Assembly: GCA_012513435.1 (NCBI GenBank)
Contig: JAAZCE010000009.1
Span: forward strand, 16,556-80,555
Direction: 5' to 3'
Source of the DNA: Clostridiales bacterium
GTDB lineage: Bacteria > Bacillota > Clostridia > Peptostreptococcales > Anaerovoracaceae
DNA: 64,000 nucleotides
Every line of letters starts with the position of its first letter. Position 1 is the stretch's first letter. Made by a program: the position numbers and the translations under genes. Under the pieces are notes generated by a model. It did no database searches, was not told the origin of the DNA, and worked only from the letters and a program-made list of their open reading frames with translations. Below, one piece after another: positions 50,285-58,278 of this stretch.

Positions 50285-50939
50285 GGTTCTAAAAAAATGT
50301 TGGGGTGGGCTACAAACATGACCCCACCAACTACAGCCAATGTATTGAACTGGATAGAGCATAATGTGTATAGACTTCCCCAGGTGCACTCAATAGATGA
50401 ATCTAAAGGTAATGCAGAGGGAGAGAAATTCCAATGCATTCTGGCAGATTCAAAGAACCATAATGTAATAGAAATATTGCAAACCAGAAAGCATGAGGAT
50501 ATATGGGATTACCTGGGTCAGTTCCGTAATCGCAAGCAGGTTAAAGTAGTGTTTATGGATATGACAGGTGGGTATAGAAGGCTCATGAAAGAGCTGCTTC
50601 CGGAAGCAAAACTTGTTGTTGACAAATACCATTATGTCAGGCAGATAGGATTCAACTGGAAAACATGTTTAGGATATCCAAGAAGCTTGAAATGGCATAT
50701 AACTTAAAAATGGTTTATTGACCGGATGAAATACACAAATAAATAAAATCCAAGTTGAGCTACAGGTGCAACATTTTTTGTTATCCGGTTAAGAAATCTA
50801 AAAGAATAACTGATTCTAAAAGAGAATTTATCTTCAGAGTACCTTAACGATGAGTCTCGAAAATATATCATTTTCAAAAAAAGAAAAAGACTCATGTTCT
50901 AATTGCAGTTGCATCCACCCCAACATTTTTAACAGAGCC
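50285..50939 (+). mobile_element. Internally deleted ISL3-family insertion sequence with both terminal repeats
   Basis: The left end (50285-50308) and the reverse complement of the right end (50915-50939) share a GG(T/C)TCT...AAAAATGTTGGGGTGG pattern, so they look like the two terminal inverted repeats. Between them, 50312-50707 encodes a middle piece of an ISL3 transposase: HSIDESKGNAEGEKFQCILAD (first catalytic Asp), RNRKQVKVVFMDMTGGYRRLM (second Asp) and VVDKYHYVRQ. The N-terminal zinc finger and HTH and the C-terminal Glu region are missing, so it is inactive on its own. Confidence 0.72.
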
Positions 50940-50956
50940 ACATTTTTAACAGAGCC
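50923..50956. repeat. Tandem 17-bp repeat at the right IS end
   Basis: ACATTTTTAACAGAGCC occurs twice back to back (50923-50939 and 50940-50956). The unit is the outer part of the IS terminal repeat, so the duplication probably arose at the element boundary. Confidence 0.8.
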
Positions 50957-50965
50957 CTGATTCAT

Positions 50966-51007
50966 CACAATACAAAATACACCCGGATGGGTGTATTTTG
51001 TATTGTG
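50966..51007 (-). terminator. Terminator of tRNA-Arg
   Basis: Perfect 19-bp arms (50966-50984 and 50989-51007) enclose a 4-base loop, directly after the tRNA 3' end on the minus strand. The distal arm contains ATTTTGTATTG. Confidence 0.7.
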
Positions 51008-51082
51008 GCGCGCCATGAGGGACTCGAACCCCCAACCTTCGCATTCGTAGTGCGCGACTCTATCCAATTGAGCTAATGGCGC
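51006..51082 (-). tRNA. tRNA-Arg (anticodon ACG)
   Basis: On the minus strand the acceptor stem GCGCCAT pairs with ATGGCGC. The D-loop is AGCTCAATTGGATAGAG, the anticodon loop CTACGAA gives ACG, and the T-arm is GGGGTTCGAGTCCC. The CCA end is encoded. The first position A is normally deaminated to inosine to read CGU/CGC/CGA. Length 77 nt including CCA. Confidence 0.95.
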
Positions 51083-51102
51083 ATAAGTCATCACCGTTTA
51101 AA

Positions 51103-51132
51103 ATTATACACCAAAATATGGTGATATGTCAA
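51103..51132 (-). promoter_or_regulatory. Sigma-A promoter of tRNA-Arg
   Basis: On the minus strand consensus TTGACA (51127-51132) and TATAAT (51103-51108) are 18 bases apart, about 20 bases before the tRNA 5' end. Perfect hexamers fit a stable-RNA gene. Confidence 0.85.
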
Positions 51133-51320
51133 AGGAAACCGGAGGGTAGAAGCGTAAAAGATTAACAAACAATATTTTACATAATTTTATAATTATTGCA
51201 CTGCAATGGCAGTATCACAATGTTACAATGACAGACAGCAAAAAAGTGGGACATAGTAATGTTACAGGGGGGCGTTACTGGGCTGCATGGATATATTAAA
51301 AAGAACAGTAAAACAGCATG

Positions 51321-51358
51321 AAAAAATGCTGCAGGCAAAATAGCCTACAGCATTTTTT
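51321..51358 (-). terminator. Terminator of the ABC transporter operon
   Basis: 16-bp arms with a single mismatch (51321-51336 and 51343-51358) around AAAATA carry A6 on one side and T6 on the other. It overlaps the permease stop codon and could work in both directions. Confidence 0.85.
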
Positions 51359-52118
51359 TATTAAACAGTAACAGGGCTGCCACGAAGGAAACGGCTGTAA
51401 CAGCAAGCCCTATGAGTGCAGGGATTAACATTTCCGAGGGTTGGAGTTGACCGTTGATGATATTCATGTTTTCAGATGTCAGCGACAGAGGGTTGTACTT
51501 GTAGGCTTTGGGCCATATGTTGAACAGGAGCATGGCACCCACTAGACCCCCAATGAAAAGCAGGTTCCCGTATACATGAGAAAAAATAACACCGCCAAGA
51601 ACCATAAGTCCTGCCAGCATGATTCCGAACATCCACAGGCATATTGCGGCAAACATCAAATGAGATAAGCCGTCACTGTCCCAATAATAAGCCGTATAGG
51701 CTGCCGATACTCCGAAACATAGGAAGAAAGCAAGCGTCCAGGATACAGCTATCGTAAGGAACTTTGAAATCACGATGGATGCTCGCGGAAGCCCTCTTGT
51801 AAGTGGAATAATCAATGTGTTTGCGGAGTATTCCCTAGACATTATTCCGCTGTACAGGATAACGAAAACTATGAGCCCCATCTGGGGAACATTCTTGTAA
51901 AATTGCATCCAGGAATCGATGGCAGCAGGCTCTGACAGCTGAAGGACCACTCCGTCAGGCATGAAATTTTCCAGAAGGGTCGGCATCAGCTTCGCAGTCA
52001 ATGGATTCATGATACCCAGAAGCAGGAAGACTGCGGGAATAATGAGTATATAGTGATTTCTCAAATGTTCGAGAAGCTCTTTTTTTATAAAAGGCTTACA
52101 GCCGGTTATAGTATTCAT
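51345..52118 (-). CDS. ABC-2 type transporter permease (YxlG-like)
   Basis: The 257-residue protein has six membrane helices and the ABC-2 permease layout: a cytoplasmic KKELLEHLRNHYILIIPAVFLLLGI start, then SREYSANTLIIPLTRGLPRASIVISKFLTI after the second helix. Its ATG overlaps the ATPase gene end by four bases. With the upstream PLDc_N protein and ATPase it resembles B. subtilis YxlEFG. The exported substrate is unknown. Confidence 0.85.
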   Translation of the reverse strand: MNTITGCKPFIKKELLEHLRNHYILIIPAVFLLLGIMNPLTAKLMPTLLENFMPDGVVLQLSEPAAIDSWMQFYKNVPQMGLIVFVILYSGIMSREYSANTLIIPLTRGLPRASIVISKFLTIAVSWTLAFFLCFGVSAAYTAYYWDSDGLSHLMFAAICLWMFGIMLAGLMVLGGVIFSHVYGNLLFIGGLVGAMLLFNIWPKAYKYNPLSLTSENMNIINGQLQPSEMLIPALIGLAVTAVSFVAALLLFNKKML

Positions 52119-52861
52119 TGGATCACCTCCAGGAAAACTTCTTCCAGAGTCGGCTCGACGATTTCCACTTTGACCTTTGGCTCACCGTGCTTTGCCTTTA
52201 TTTCCGAGATGGAGCCCGAAAAAGCGATTTTACCCTTGTGAAGAAGGGCGACATCATCGCATATCCTTTCCACATCTGACAGGATATGAGTGGAAAATAT
52301 AACGGTTGTTTCTGTCCTTATCTGTGAAAGTAGGTCCAGAAATTCTTTTCGTCCCAAGGGGTCAAGGGCGCTTGTGGGTTCATCGCAGATAAGTAGCTTA
52401 GGGCGGGCTAGCAGGGCCTGAGCGATGCCAAGACGCTGCTTCATGCCGCGGGAGAAGCCGCCGATTTTACCGTGAGCAGAATCAAGGCCGGTCAAGGTGA
52501 GCAGTTCATCTACTCGCTGGGATAATGCCTTACCTTTAATGCCGGATATTCCACCTCAGAATTTCAGATATTCATGAGGCTTCATATAGTTGTAAAAGGC
52601 AGGAACATCAGGAAGGTATCCGATAAGTCTGTTGGTTCTTGTGTTACCAAAGGACACTTTTTCATCGGCAACGAAAACATGGCCCCTGTCGGGAGCAAGG
52701 AGCCCTAAGATGATTTTCATGGTAGTGGTTTTGCCGGCTCCGTTTTGACCTATAAAGCCAAAGACGGAGCCCCGGGGAACGGACAAATCCAAACCGTCCA
52801 GAACAACCTTACTGCCGAAGCTTTTGTGTAGATCTTTAATTGTTAATATATCCTTATTCAT
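52115..52861 (-). pseudogene. ABC transporter ATPase (YxlF-like) with an in-frame TGA
   Basis: From the ATG at 52861 (GGGGAG upstream) the frame runs Walker A GQNGAGKTTTMK and the Q-loop region, and reaches EYLKF. It then meets TGA at 52556-52558 and continues in the same frame with GGISGIKGKALSQRVDELL, the ABC signature region GGFSRGMKQRLGIAQALL and Walker B LLICDEPTSALDP. Relatives have a Leu at the stop position (EYLKFLGG), so a single base change explains it. The product would be cut at about residue 101 without readthrough. No selenocysteine context is expected. Either a true nonsense mutation or a sequencing error. Confidence 0.85.
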
Positions 52862-53063
52862 CGCTTCTCCCCACTGCAAAATATATAATCGGACCTATGA
52901 TGGAAAAGCACACAGATACGAGCACCCATACTATACGATTCCCTGCCCGATAGCGGGGATGTGTAAAGATGTGAATAAGTGCGGCTACCATGAGGCCGAT
53001 CTGAATTACGACGGCAGGTATCAAAAACGGTAAATATTCTATTAAAAGGTTCATATCATTCAT
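52854..53063 (-). CDS. PLDc_N (YxlE-like) small membrane protein
   Basis: The 69-residue protein has two membrane helices and the phospholipase-D-nuclease N-terminal pattern ending NRIVWVLVSVCFSIIGPIIYFAVGR. Such proteins accompany YxlF/YxlG-type ABC exporters, and YxlE acts as a negative regulator of sigma-Y in B. subtilis. GGAGG, lying in the last codons of the XRE gene, precedes the ATG; both ends overlap neighbours by eight bases. Confidence 0.82.
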   Translation of the reverse strand: MNDMNLLIEYLPFLIPAVVIQIGLMVAALIHIFTHPRYRAGNRIVWVLVSVCFSIIGPIIYFAVGRSDE

Positions 53064-54168
53064 TTAAATTCCTCCTTAACTGTTCAACAACTGACTTGTA
53101 TTTTTCGTTTTCTGCAAGGGAAGCAAGATAGGGATCCATTAGGACTCCATCCAGCATGTTCTTTCTGATGGTGTTTTCCTCTGTCGGAGTCGAATTACCC
53201 AGATCAAAGGTGTTGAACCAATGCTCGATCATATCGAAGATTTCGCTTCCGTGAAGCGTTAAAGGATATTCCTGGCGACAGCAGAGATTTGCGTATTTGC
53301 CAAGGTAATCCGTTGCCTCATGTGGAAGACCTCTTGACGCACAGTTTCCTGCAGCAGCAAGATAGTAAAGCAGACAGGTATTCATGTGAAGGTCTTCGAG
53401 ATTTATCAGCTCCAAAATTCCGTCTAAAAGGTGTATAATCTGTTGGGATTTCCCGTCATCTCCCGATGACAGGTGAAGGAGTGTTGATAGTGCGGATATG
53501 GAACTGAGCATACTGAGGTATGCGGATATTTGAAGGATTTCCATTGCCTTACCACTATTGCCTATAGCGAGGTATGCGTTGGAAAGTATGCTTGTATTAT
53601 CGTGTTTTACCGAGTCCTCCCAGTCTCCTAGAAGTTCAATTGTTTCCGCCGGCTTATTGAGCATCAAGCTGCAAAGAGCTTCAATGGAATTTGCTTGAAC
53701 ATGAAGACTTGTATCGCCGCTTTCTTCCTTGATCCTTCGGCAAAGGTCGATACAAAGGGATAGGATTTCCTGCTGGCGTTCCGGTTTTACAAGCTTGCAG
53801 TGGTTTACCAGGAGAATCACGATCTGGGAAAGGAGAGGGAAGCATGCGTAGTACTTCCTGATCAGCAAATCGCATTCGCCGAAGACCTCCTCAAAAGGCT
53901 TTTGGGAAAAATCCTCTGCCAACCGATGGTAGAGTGTCTTAATTTCATCCCCGCTCATCTGAGGTGTGTACCCCATAAGAGTATCTACAGAAATGTTAAA
54001 GAATGAAGCCAGCCGGGGGAGAAGGACTATGTCAGGGTAGCTCTGACCCGTTTCCCATTTTGAAACGGATGCCTTTGACACTCCCATGAAGGAAGCCAGT
54101 TCATCTTGAGTTATTCCTTTTTCATGCCGCTTGGCGGCTATGGTTTTGGATATGTTTATATCTTTCAT
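53056..54168 (-). CDS. XRE-family regulator with long helical-repeat C-terminus
   Basis: The 370-residue protein has an N-terminal HTH (AAKRHEKGITQDELASFMGVSKASVSKWETGQSYPDI) followed by about 300 residues of helical, TPR-like sequence. This architecture is common upstream of ABC-2 transporters in Clostridia and probably senses a peptide or drug and controls the cassette. GGGAGG precedes the ATG. It is the first gene of the four-gene minus-strand unit. Confidence 0.85.
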   Translation of the reverse strand: MKDINISKTIAAKRHEKGITQDELASFMGVSKASVSKWETGQSYPDIVLLPRLASFFNISVDTLMGYTPQMSGDEIKTLYHRLAEDFSQKPFEEVFGECDLLIRKYYACFPLLSQIVILLVNHCKLVKPERQQEILSLCIDLCRRIKEESGDTSLHVQANSIEALCSLMLNKPAETIELLGDWEDSVKHDNTSILSNAYLAIGNSGKAMEILQISAYLSMLSSISALSTLLHLSSGDDGKSQQIIHLLDGILELINLEDLHMNTCLLYYLAAAGNCASRGLPHEATDYLGKYANLCCRQEYPLTLHGSEIFDMIEHWFNTFDLGNSTPTEENTIRKNMLDGVLMDPYLASLAENEKYKSVVEQLRRNLNE

Positions 54169-54262
54169 AAAAATACCTCCCTGCTCTTAGTATATAGTTT
54201 AAGATGCAAGGAGGCAATGGGTTTGAAGTTGATTTTGGTTAAAAAAATAAACCAACACGATA

Positions 54263-55159
54263 CTACGGCTTTTCCGGCAAGCTTGAGTGCTTTTCCGGTA
54301 GATTTGTCAGGAGCACGGCGGATACTACCAGGAGGCCACCTACCATCATACTGACAGTAATAACATCTCCCACAAGGATAAATCCGAAGACACATGCGCA
54401 GACCGGCTCGAAGGTATTGATAATGGCTGCATTGCTGGGGCCGATAAGCTTTACCCCTAGGCAGAAGAGCAGTATGGCGCTGAAAGCACATATGACTGCC
54501 AGAAGGAACATATATCCAAGCTGGTGTAAGTTTTCCGTAAAAAGAGGGTTAGCGCTGACTGTACAGCGCACGAAATTGACTACCGCCGAGAACGCAAGAA
54601 CGCAGCCTGCAGTAACCAGGGAGTTCACGTCCTTCAGAGCATCCGATGAAAGCTCAATTGTGTAGACCGTATAGCATCCTGCACAGGCGAGAGCAAAGAT
54701 AACGCCAAGTATTTTGATTTCTATATCAGGGGACCATACTATGAGGCACAGGCCGATGAGAGAAATAATGACTGCGATAATCTTGGCTGCCCTAACCTTT
54801 TCCTTGCCGCGAAGCATTTCTACAGCTATTACCATTGCAGGGAAGGTAAAGGATATGATGGTAGCCAGCGAACCGCTTATGTAGTCAAAGGACAGATAAA
54901 GAGTGGTGGCTATACCGGCATATGAAATGACTATAGCAAGCATATGGCGGGCAGCACGTTTATCCATTTTAAAAGGAATTTTCTTTATAAATATGTAGGC
55001 CCACATGAGAACGGCAGCGTATAGAAATTTGTTGAACAAAAGAGTTTCAGTAGAAACGCCGGTTTCAAAGGCTAAAAACGAAAACGAAGGAACGAGACCA
55101 TAGCAGAGAGTCGTTCCGATTATACAGAGTGTTCCTATGAGTTTGAAGTTCTTCTTCAT
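54263..55159 (-). CDS. EamA/DMT-superfamily transporter
   Basis: The 298-residue protein has ten membrane helices arranged as two EamA repeats (GSLATIISFTFPAMVIAVEMLRGKE and the corresponding GPSNAAIINTFEPVCACVFGFILVGD). Members export amino acids or metabolites, or import nucleotide sugars. It is divergent from the D-serine dehydratase gene, which could hint at amino acid handling. AAAGGAA precedes the ATG. Confidence 0.87.
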   Translation of the reverse strand: MKKNFKLIGTLCIIGTTLCYGLVPSFSFLAFETGVSTETLLFNKFLYAAVLMWAYIFIKKIPFKMDKRAARHMLAIVISYAGIATTLYLSFDYISGSLATIISFTFPAMVIAVEMLRGKEKVRAAKIIAVIISLIGLCLIVWSPDIEIKILGVIFALACAGCYTVYTIELSSDALKDVNSLVTAGCVLAFSAVVNFVRCTVSANPLFTENLHQLGYMFLLAVICAFSAILLFCLGVKLIGPSNAAIINTFEPVCACVFGFILVGDVITVSMMVGGLLVVSAVLLTNLPEKHSSLPEKP

Positions 55160-55260
55160 GGCTGTTCCTTTCTTGTTATATACAACAATTATATACTAAG
55201 GCCTCGTTGCATTGCAATCTAAATTGAGTTATTATAATCATTAAAATAGAAAGGAAAATT

Positions 55261-56565
55261 ATGCAGATGAATTACGAAATAAAAGGCAACCGAGAAGTGG
55301 TGAAAATAGCTAAATATCAAGAGTTTTTTTGGGAAAATCCTCATGTAAAGGCAGGCCCTTGGGAAAATGTCGTAGACATAGATGAAGCGGAGGCCAGGCT
55401 TCTGCGCTTCGCCCCTTTTATTGAAAAAATGTTTCCTGAGGTAAAGGACGGAATAATAGAATCGGAGCTCAGGGAAATACCCAATATGAAAGAGGTTCTG
55501 GGTAATGTAAAGGGAAGGCTCTTTCTTAAAGCAGACAGCCATCTGCCTATTTCCGGCTCTATAAAGGCAAGAGGCGGAATCTACGAGGTACTCAAACTGG
55601 CAGAAAGGATAGCCATAGACCGGGGCATACTTATAGAAGAGGACGACTACAGCAAGCTTGCCGACGAGGAATACAGAAAGCTTTTCTCTCAGTATAAGGT
55701 TGCTGTAGGTTCTACAGGTAATTTAGGACTGAGCATAGGAATAATCAGCGCTGCCATAGGATTTCAAGTCACAGTCCATATGTCAGCTGATGCCAGGCAG
55801 TGGAAAAAAGACCTTTTGAGGTCAAAGGGAGCAAAGGTAGTGGAATATCTCGAGGATTATGAAGCGGCTGTTGCCAAGGGTAGGGCAGAGGCAGCTATGG
55901 ACCCTCAGTGTCACTTCGTAGATGATGAAAATTCTCTGGATCTTTTTGCAGGATATTCTGTAGCAGGCAAGAGACTGAAAAAACAGCTGGACGATGAAGG
56001 TATAGTCATAGATGATAAGCATAAGCTTTACGTATATTTGCCATGTGGGGTAGGTGGGGCTCCCGGAGGAGTTACCTATGGCATAAAGGAATGTTTTGGT
56101 AATAATGCGTACTGTTACTTTGCAGAGCCTACCCATGCGCCTTGCATGACCCTTGGTCTTGTAACCGGGCTTCACAATAAAATTTCCGTAGGAGATATAG
56201 GTATAGACGGCAAGACGGAAGCCGACGGTCTTGCCGTGGGGCGACCTTCAGGGCTTGTTTCAAAAGTTATGGAAGAAATGCTCAGTGGATGCTTTACTGT
56301 AGACGATGCCAGACTTTACCCTTATCTTACAAGACTTAAGGATGAAGAAGGAATATTCATAGAACCTTCGGCATGCGCTGCCTTTGAGGGATTGAAGTAC
56401 GTATGTTGGAAAACAAAATTGCCTAAGATATGCGGGACAACCGGCATAGGCCACGTTGGTGGTTTTGATGCTCCGGACAGGAATTCCATACATATACTTT
56501 GGGCTACAGGAGGAAGCATGGTGCCTGACGAGGAAAAGAAAGTCTATTACGAAAGGGGACTGTAA
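55261..56565 (+). CDS. dsdA: D-serine dehydratase
   Basis: The 434-residue PLP enzyme of the DsdA group converts D-serine to pyruvate and ammonia. The PLP lysine is in PISGSIKARGGIYEV (about residue 102), the phosphate loop is LPCGVGGAPGGVTYG, and GSTGNLGLSIGI is typical. Length matches E. coli DsdA. The last base of its TAA is the A of the next ATG. No DsdC regulator is adjacent. Confidence 0.92.
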   Translation: MQMNYEIKGNREVVKIAKYQEFFWENPHVKAGPWENVVDIDEAEARLLRFAPFIEKMFPEVKDGIIESELREIPNMKEVLGNVKGRLFLKADSHLPISGSIKARGGIYEVLKLAERIAIDRGILIEEDDYSKLADEEYRKLFSQYKVAVGSTGNLGLSIGIISAAIGFQVTVHMSADARQWKKDLLRSKGAKVVEYLEDYEAAVAKGRAEAAMDPQCHFVDDENSLDLFAGYSVAGKRLKKQLDDEGIVIDDKHKLYVYLPCGVGGAPGGVTYGIKECFGNNAYCYFAEPTHAPCMTLGLVTGLHNKISVGDIGIDGKTEADGLAVGRPSGLVSKVMEEMLSGCFTVDDARLYPYLTRLKDEEGIFIEPSACAAFEGLKYVCWKTKLPKICGTTGIGHVGGFDAPDRNSIHILWATGGSMVPDEEKKVYYERGL

Positions 56566-57044
56566 TGGAAAAGGACAGGACGAGGGGGCAGAAGCTTCTC
56601 GAAAAACATATTGAAAAGACTATTTATGAAAACAATGTAGAACAAAAGAACCTCATCAACGAAATGATGAAATCATGCAGTATAGAGTGCTCCTTTGAGG
56701 AAAAAACCATAACCTTTGGGTTCCCTGTGCAGCCCTGGCAGGCCAATAGAGTGGGCAATATGCACGGAGGCCTTATATGTACGGCCTTTGATTTGACTTT
56801 AGCGGCTCTGGCAAGATTTTTTGCAAGGGAAAATTTTGCTCCAACTATAAGTCTGGATGTCAAGTATGTGAGACCTATTTCTGTGGGAGATATGCTGTTG
56901 GTGAAGGCCAAGGCAACATCTACAGGCAGGCGGATTACCCAGCTTACCTGTGAGGCTTATAGTAAGGAAAGTGAGAAACTCATAGCCACGGGAGCATCGG
57001 TGTATCTGAATGTGGATACAATGAAAGAAAAAGCGAAACAGTGA
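56565..57044 (+). CDS. PaaI-type hotdog thioesterase
   Basis: The 159-residue protein has the hotdog signature NRVGNMHGGLICTAFDLTLAALARFF, with the conserved HGG and an acidic residue on the helix, and VKYVRPISVGDMLLVKAKAT. Members hydrolyse acyl- or phenylacyl-CoA thioesters. It is translationally coupled to dsdA (TAATG), but a functional link is unclear. Confidence 0.85.
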   Translation: MEKDRTRGQKLLEKHIEKTIYENNVEQKNLINEMMKSCSIECSFEEKTITFGFPVQPWQANRVGNMHGGLICTAFDLTLAALARFFARENFAPTISLDVKYVRPISVGDMLLVKAKATSTGRRITQLTCEAYSKESEKLIATGASVYLNVDTMKEKAKQ

Positions 57045-57065
57045 CAAGAAAAACTGAACAAATGC

Positions 57066-57094
57066 TTGCATAAACATAAGCAATAATGTATAAT
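57066..57094 (+). promoter_or_regulatory. Sigma-A promoter of carAB
   Basis: TTGCAT (57066-57071) and TATAAT (57089-57094) are 17 bases apart, 50 bases before the carA start. No PyrR-type attenuator hairpin is visible in the short leader. Confidence 0.75.
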
Positions 57095-57144
57095 TATAAA
57101 TAGGCGGCAGGGATGTCGCTTATTCATATATAAGGAGAACGATT

Positions 57145-58278
57145 ATGGAAGTAAAACACGCAGAAAAAACAGACGGCTTGATTTATCTAGAAGACGGTAC
57201 CGTATACAAGGGCAAGGGATTCGGCTATAAAAATACTGCCGTTGGCGAACTTGTATTCAACACTTCCATGACAGGATATCAGGAAATACTGACTGATCCT
57301 TCCTATAAGGGACAGATTATCAATATGACCTATCCACTTGTGGGCAACTACGGAATAAGCGAAGGTGACAATGAATCGGACAAGATTCATGCATTCGGGC
57401 TGGTGATAAAGGACCTTTGCAAGGAGCCTTCAAACAGTAGATGCGTTATGACGCTGGATCAATGGATGATTAGCCATAAGGTGCCGGGAGTATACGGTGT
57501 GGATTCCAGGCAGATTACCAAGAAGATAAGAAACGAGGGAACCATCAGGTGCGTTATAAGCAATGAGGGAATATCAATAGCAAGAGCCAGAGAGATATGT
57601 GAAGAAACAGAGCTGAGGGGCGACTGGATGAAGGAAGTGGCCGTAGAGAAAAAGCTTATTCTACAGCCCTTTGAGGATGCTGAAAACAAAGACGACCAAG
57701 TGCTGGACGTAGCAGTTCTGGATTTTGGTGTGAAGAATAACATACTCAACTGCCTCAGAAAGAGAAACTGCAAGCTGACCGTTTATCCCTACGCCACGTC
57801 TGCCGAAGAGATAATGGCGGCAAACCATAGGGGAATATTTTTGACCAACGGACCGGGAGACCCGCAGGAAGCTACAGAGGCAATTGAAGAGGTTAGGAAG
57901 CTTATAAGAATGAGTGATACCCCTATGTTGGGTATATGTATGGGGCATCAGATACTGGCTCTTGCTCTGGGAGGCAAGACATATAAGCTGAAGTACGGCC
58001 ATCGCGGAGGAAATCATGGAGTATACGACAAGAATACGAAACGCTCCTGCATAACATCGCAGAACCACGGATATGCGGTTCAGCACGAAAGCATAATACT
58101 GAAGGGCATGGAGGTCACTCACTTGAATCTCAATGATGGTACTGTTGAGGGCATGGAGCATAGAGACCTGCCCATTTTTTCGGTGCAGTTCCATCCGGAG
58201 GCTTCACCGGGGCCTAAGGACAATGCATACTTATTCGATAAATTTGTAAATATGATGAAGGGAGAACAGCATGCCTAA
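57145..58278 (+). CDS. carA: Carbamoyl-phosphate synthase small subunit
   Basis: The 377-residue glutamine amidotransferase subunit releases ammonia for CarB. The N-terminal domain includes VFNTSMTGYQEILTDPSY, and the class I triad is Cys in GICMGHQILA with His and Glu in QFHPEASPGP. AAGGAG precedes the ATG. It overlaps carB by eight bases. It supplies both pyrimidine and arginine synthesis. Confidence 0.96.
   Translation: MEVKHAEKTDGLIYLEDGTVYKGKGFGYKNTAVGELVFNTSMTGYQEILTDPSYKGQIINMTYPLVGNYGISEGDNESDKIHAFGLVIKDLCKEPSNSRCVMTLDQWMISHKVPGVYGVDSRQITKKIRNEGTIRCVISNEGISIARAREICEETELRGDWMKEVAVEKKLILQPFEDAENKDDQVLDVAVLDFGVKNNILNCLRKRNCKLTVYPYATSAEEIMAANHRGIFLTNGPGDPQEATEAIEEVRKLIRMSDTPMLGICMGHQILALALGGKTYKLKYGHRGGNHGVYDKNTKRSCITSQNHGYAVQHESIILKGMEVTHLNLNDGTVEGMEHRDLPIFSVQFHPEASPGPKDNAYLFDKFVNMMKGEQHA

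Noticed and set aside
50401..50450. The string NAEGEKFQ in the ISL3 transposase fragment resembles the island module core NAEGEKIQ.
   Set aside because: ISL3 transposases have KGNAGGEKYQCIL at this place, directly after the catalytic SIDE. The similarity is chance and the surrounding residues do not match the module.
41160..51082. Island between the aldolase gene and tRNA-Arg as a tRNA-integrated element.
   Set aside because: I found no copy of the tRNA 3' end at the other border and no integrase gene, so site-specific integration cannot be supported.
50834..51094. Minus-strand frame of 86 codons over the tRNA-Arg gene.
   Set aside because: Most of it is the translated tRNA and its terminator; not a protein gene.
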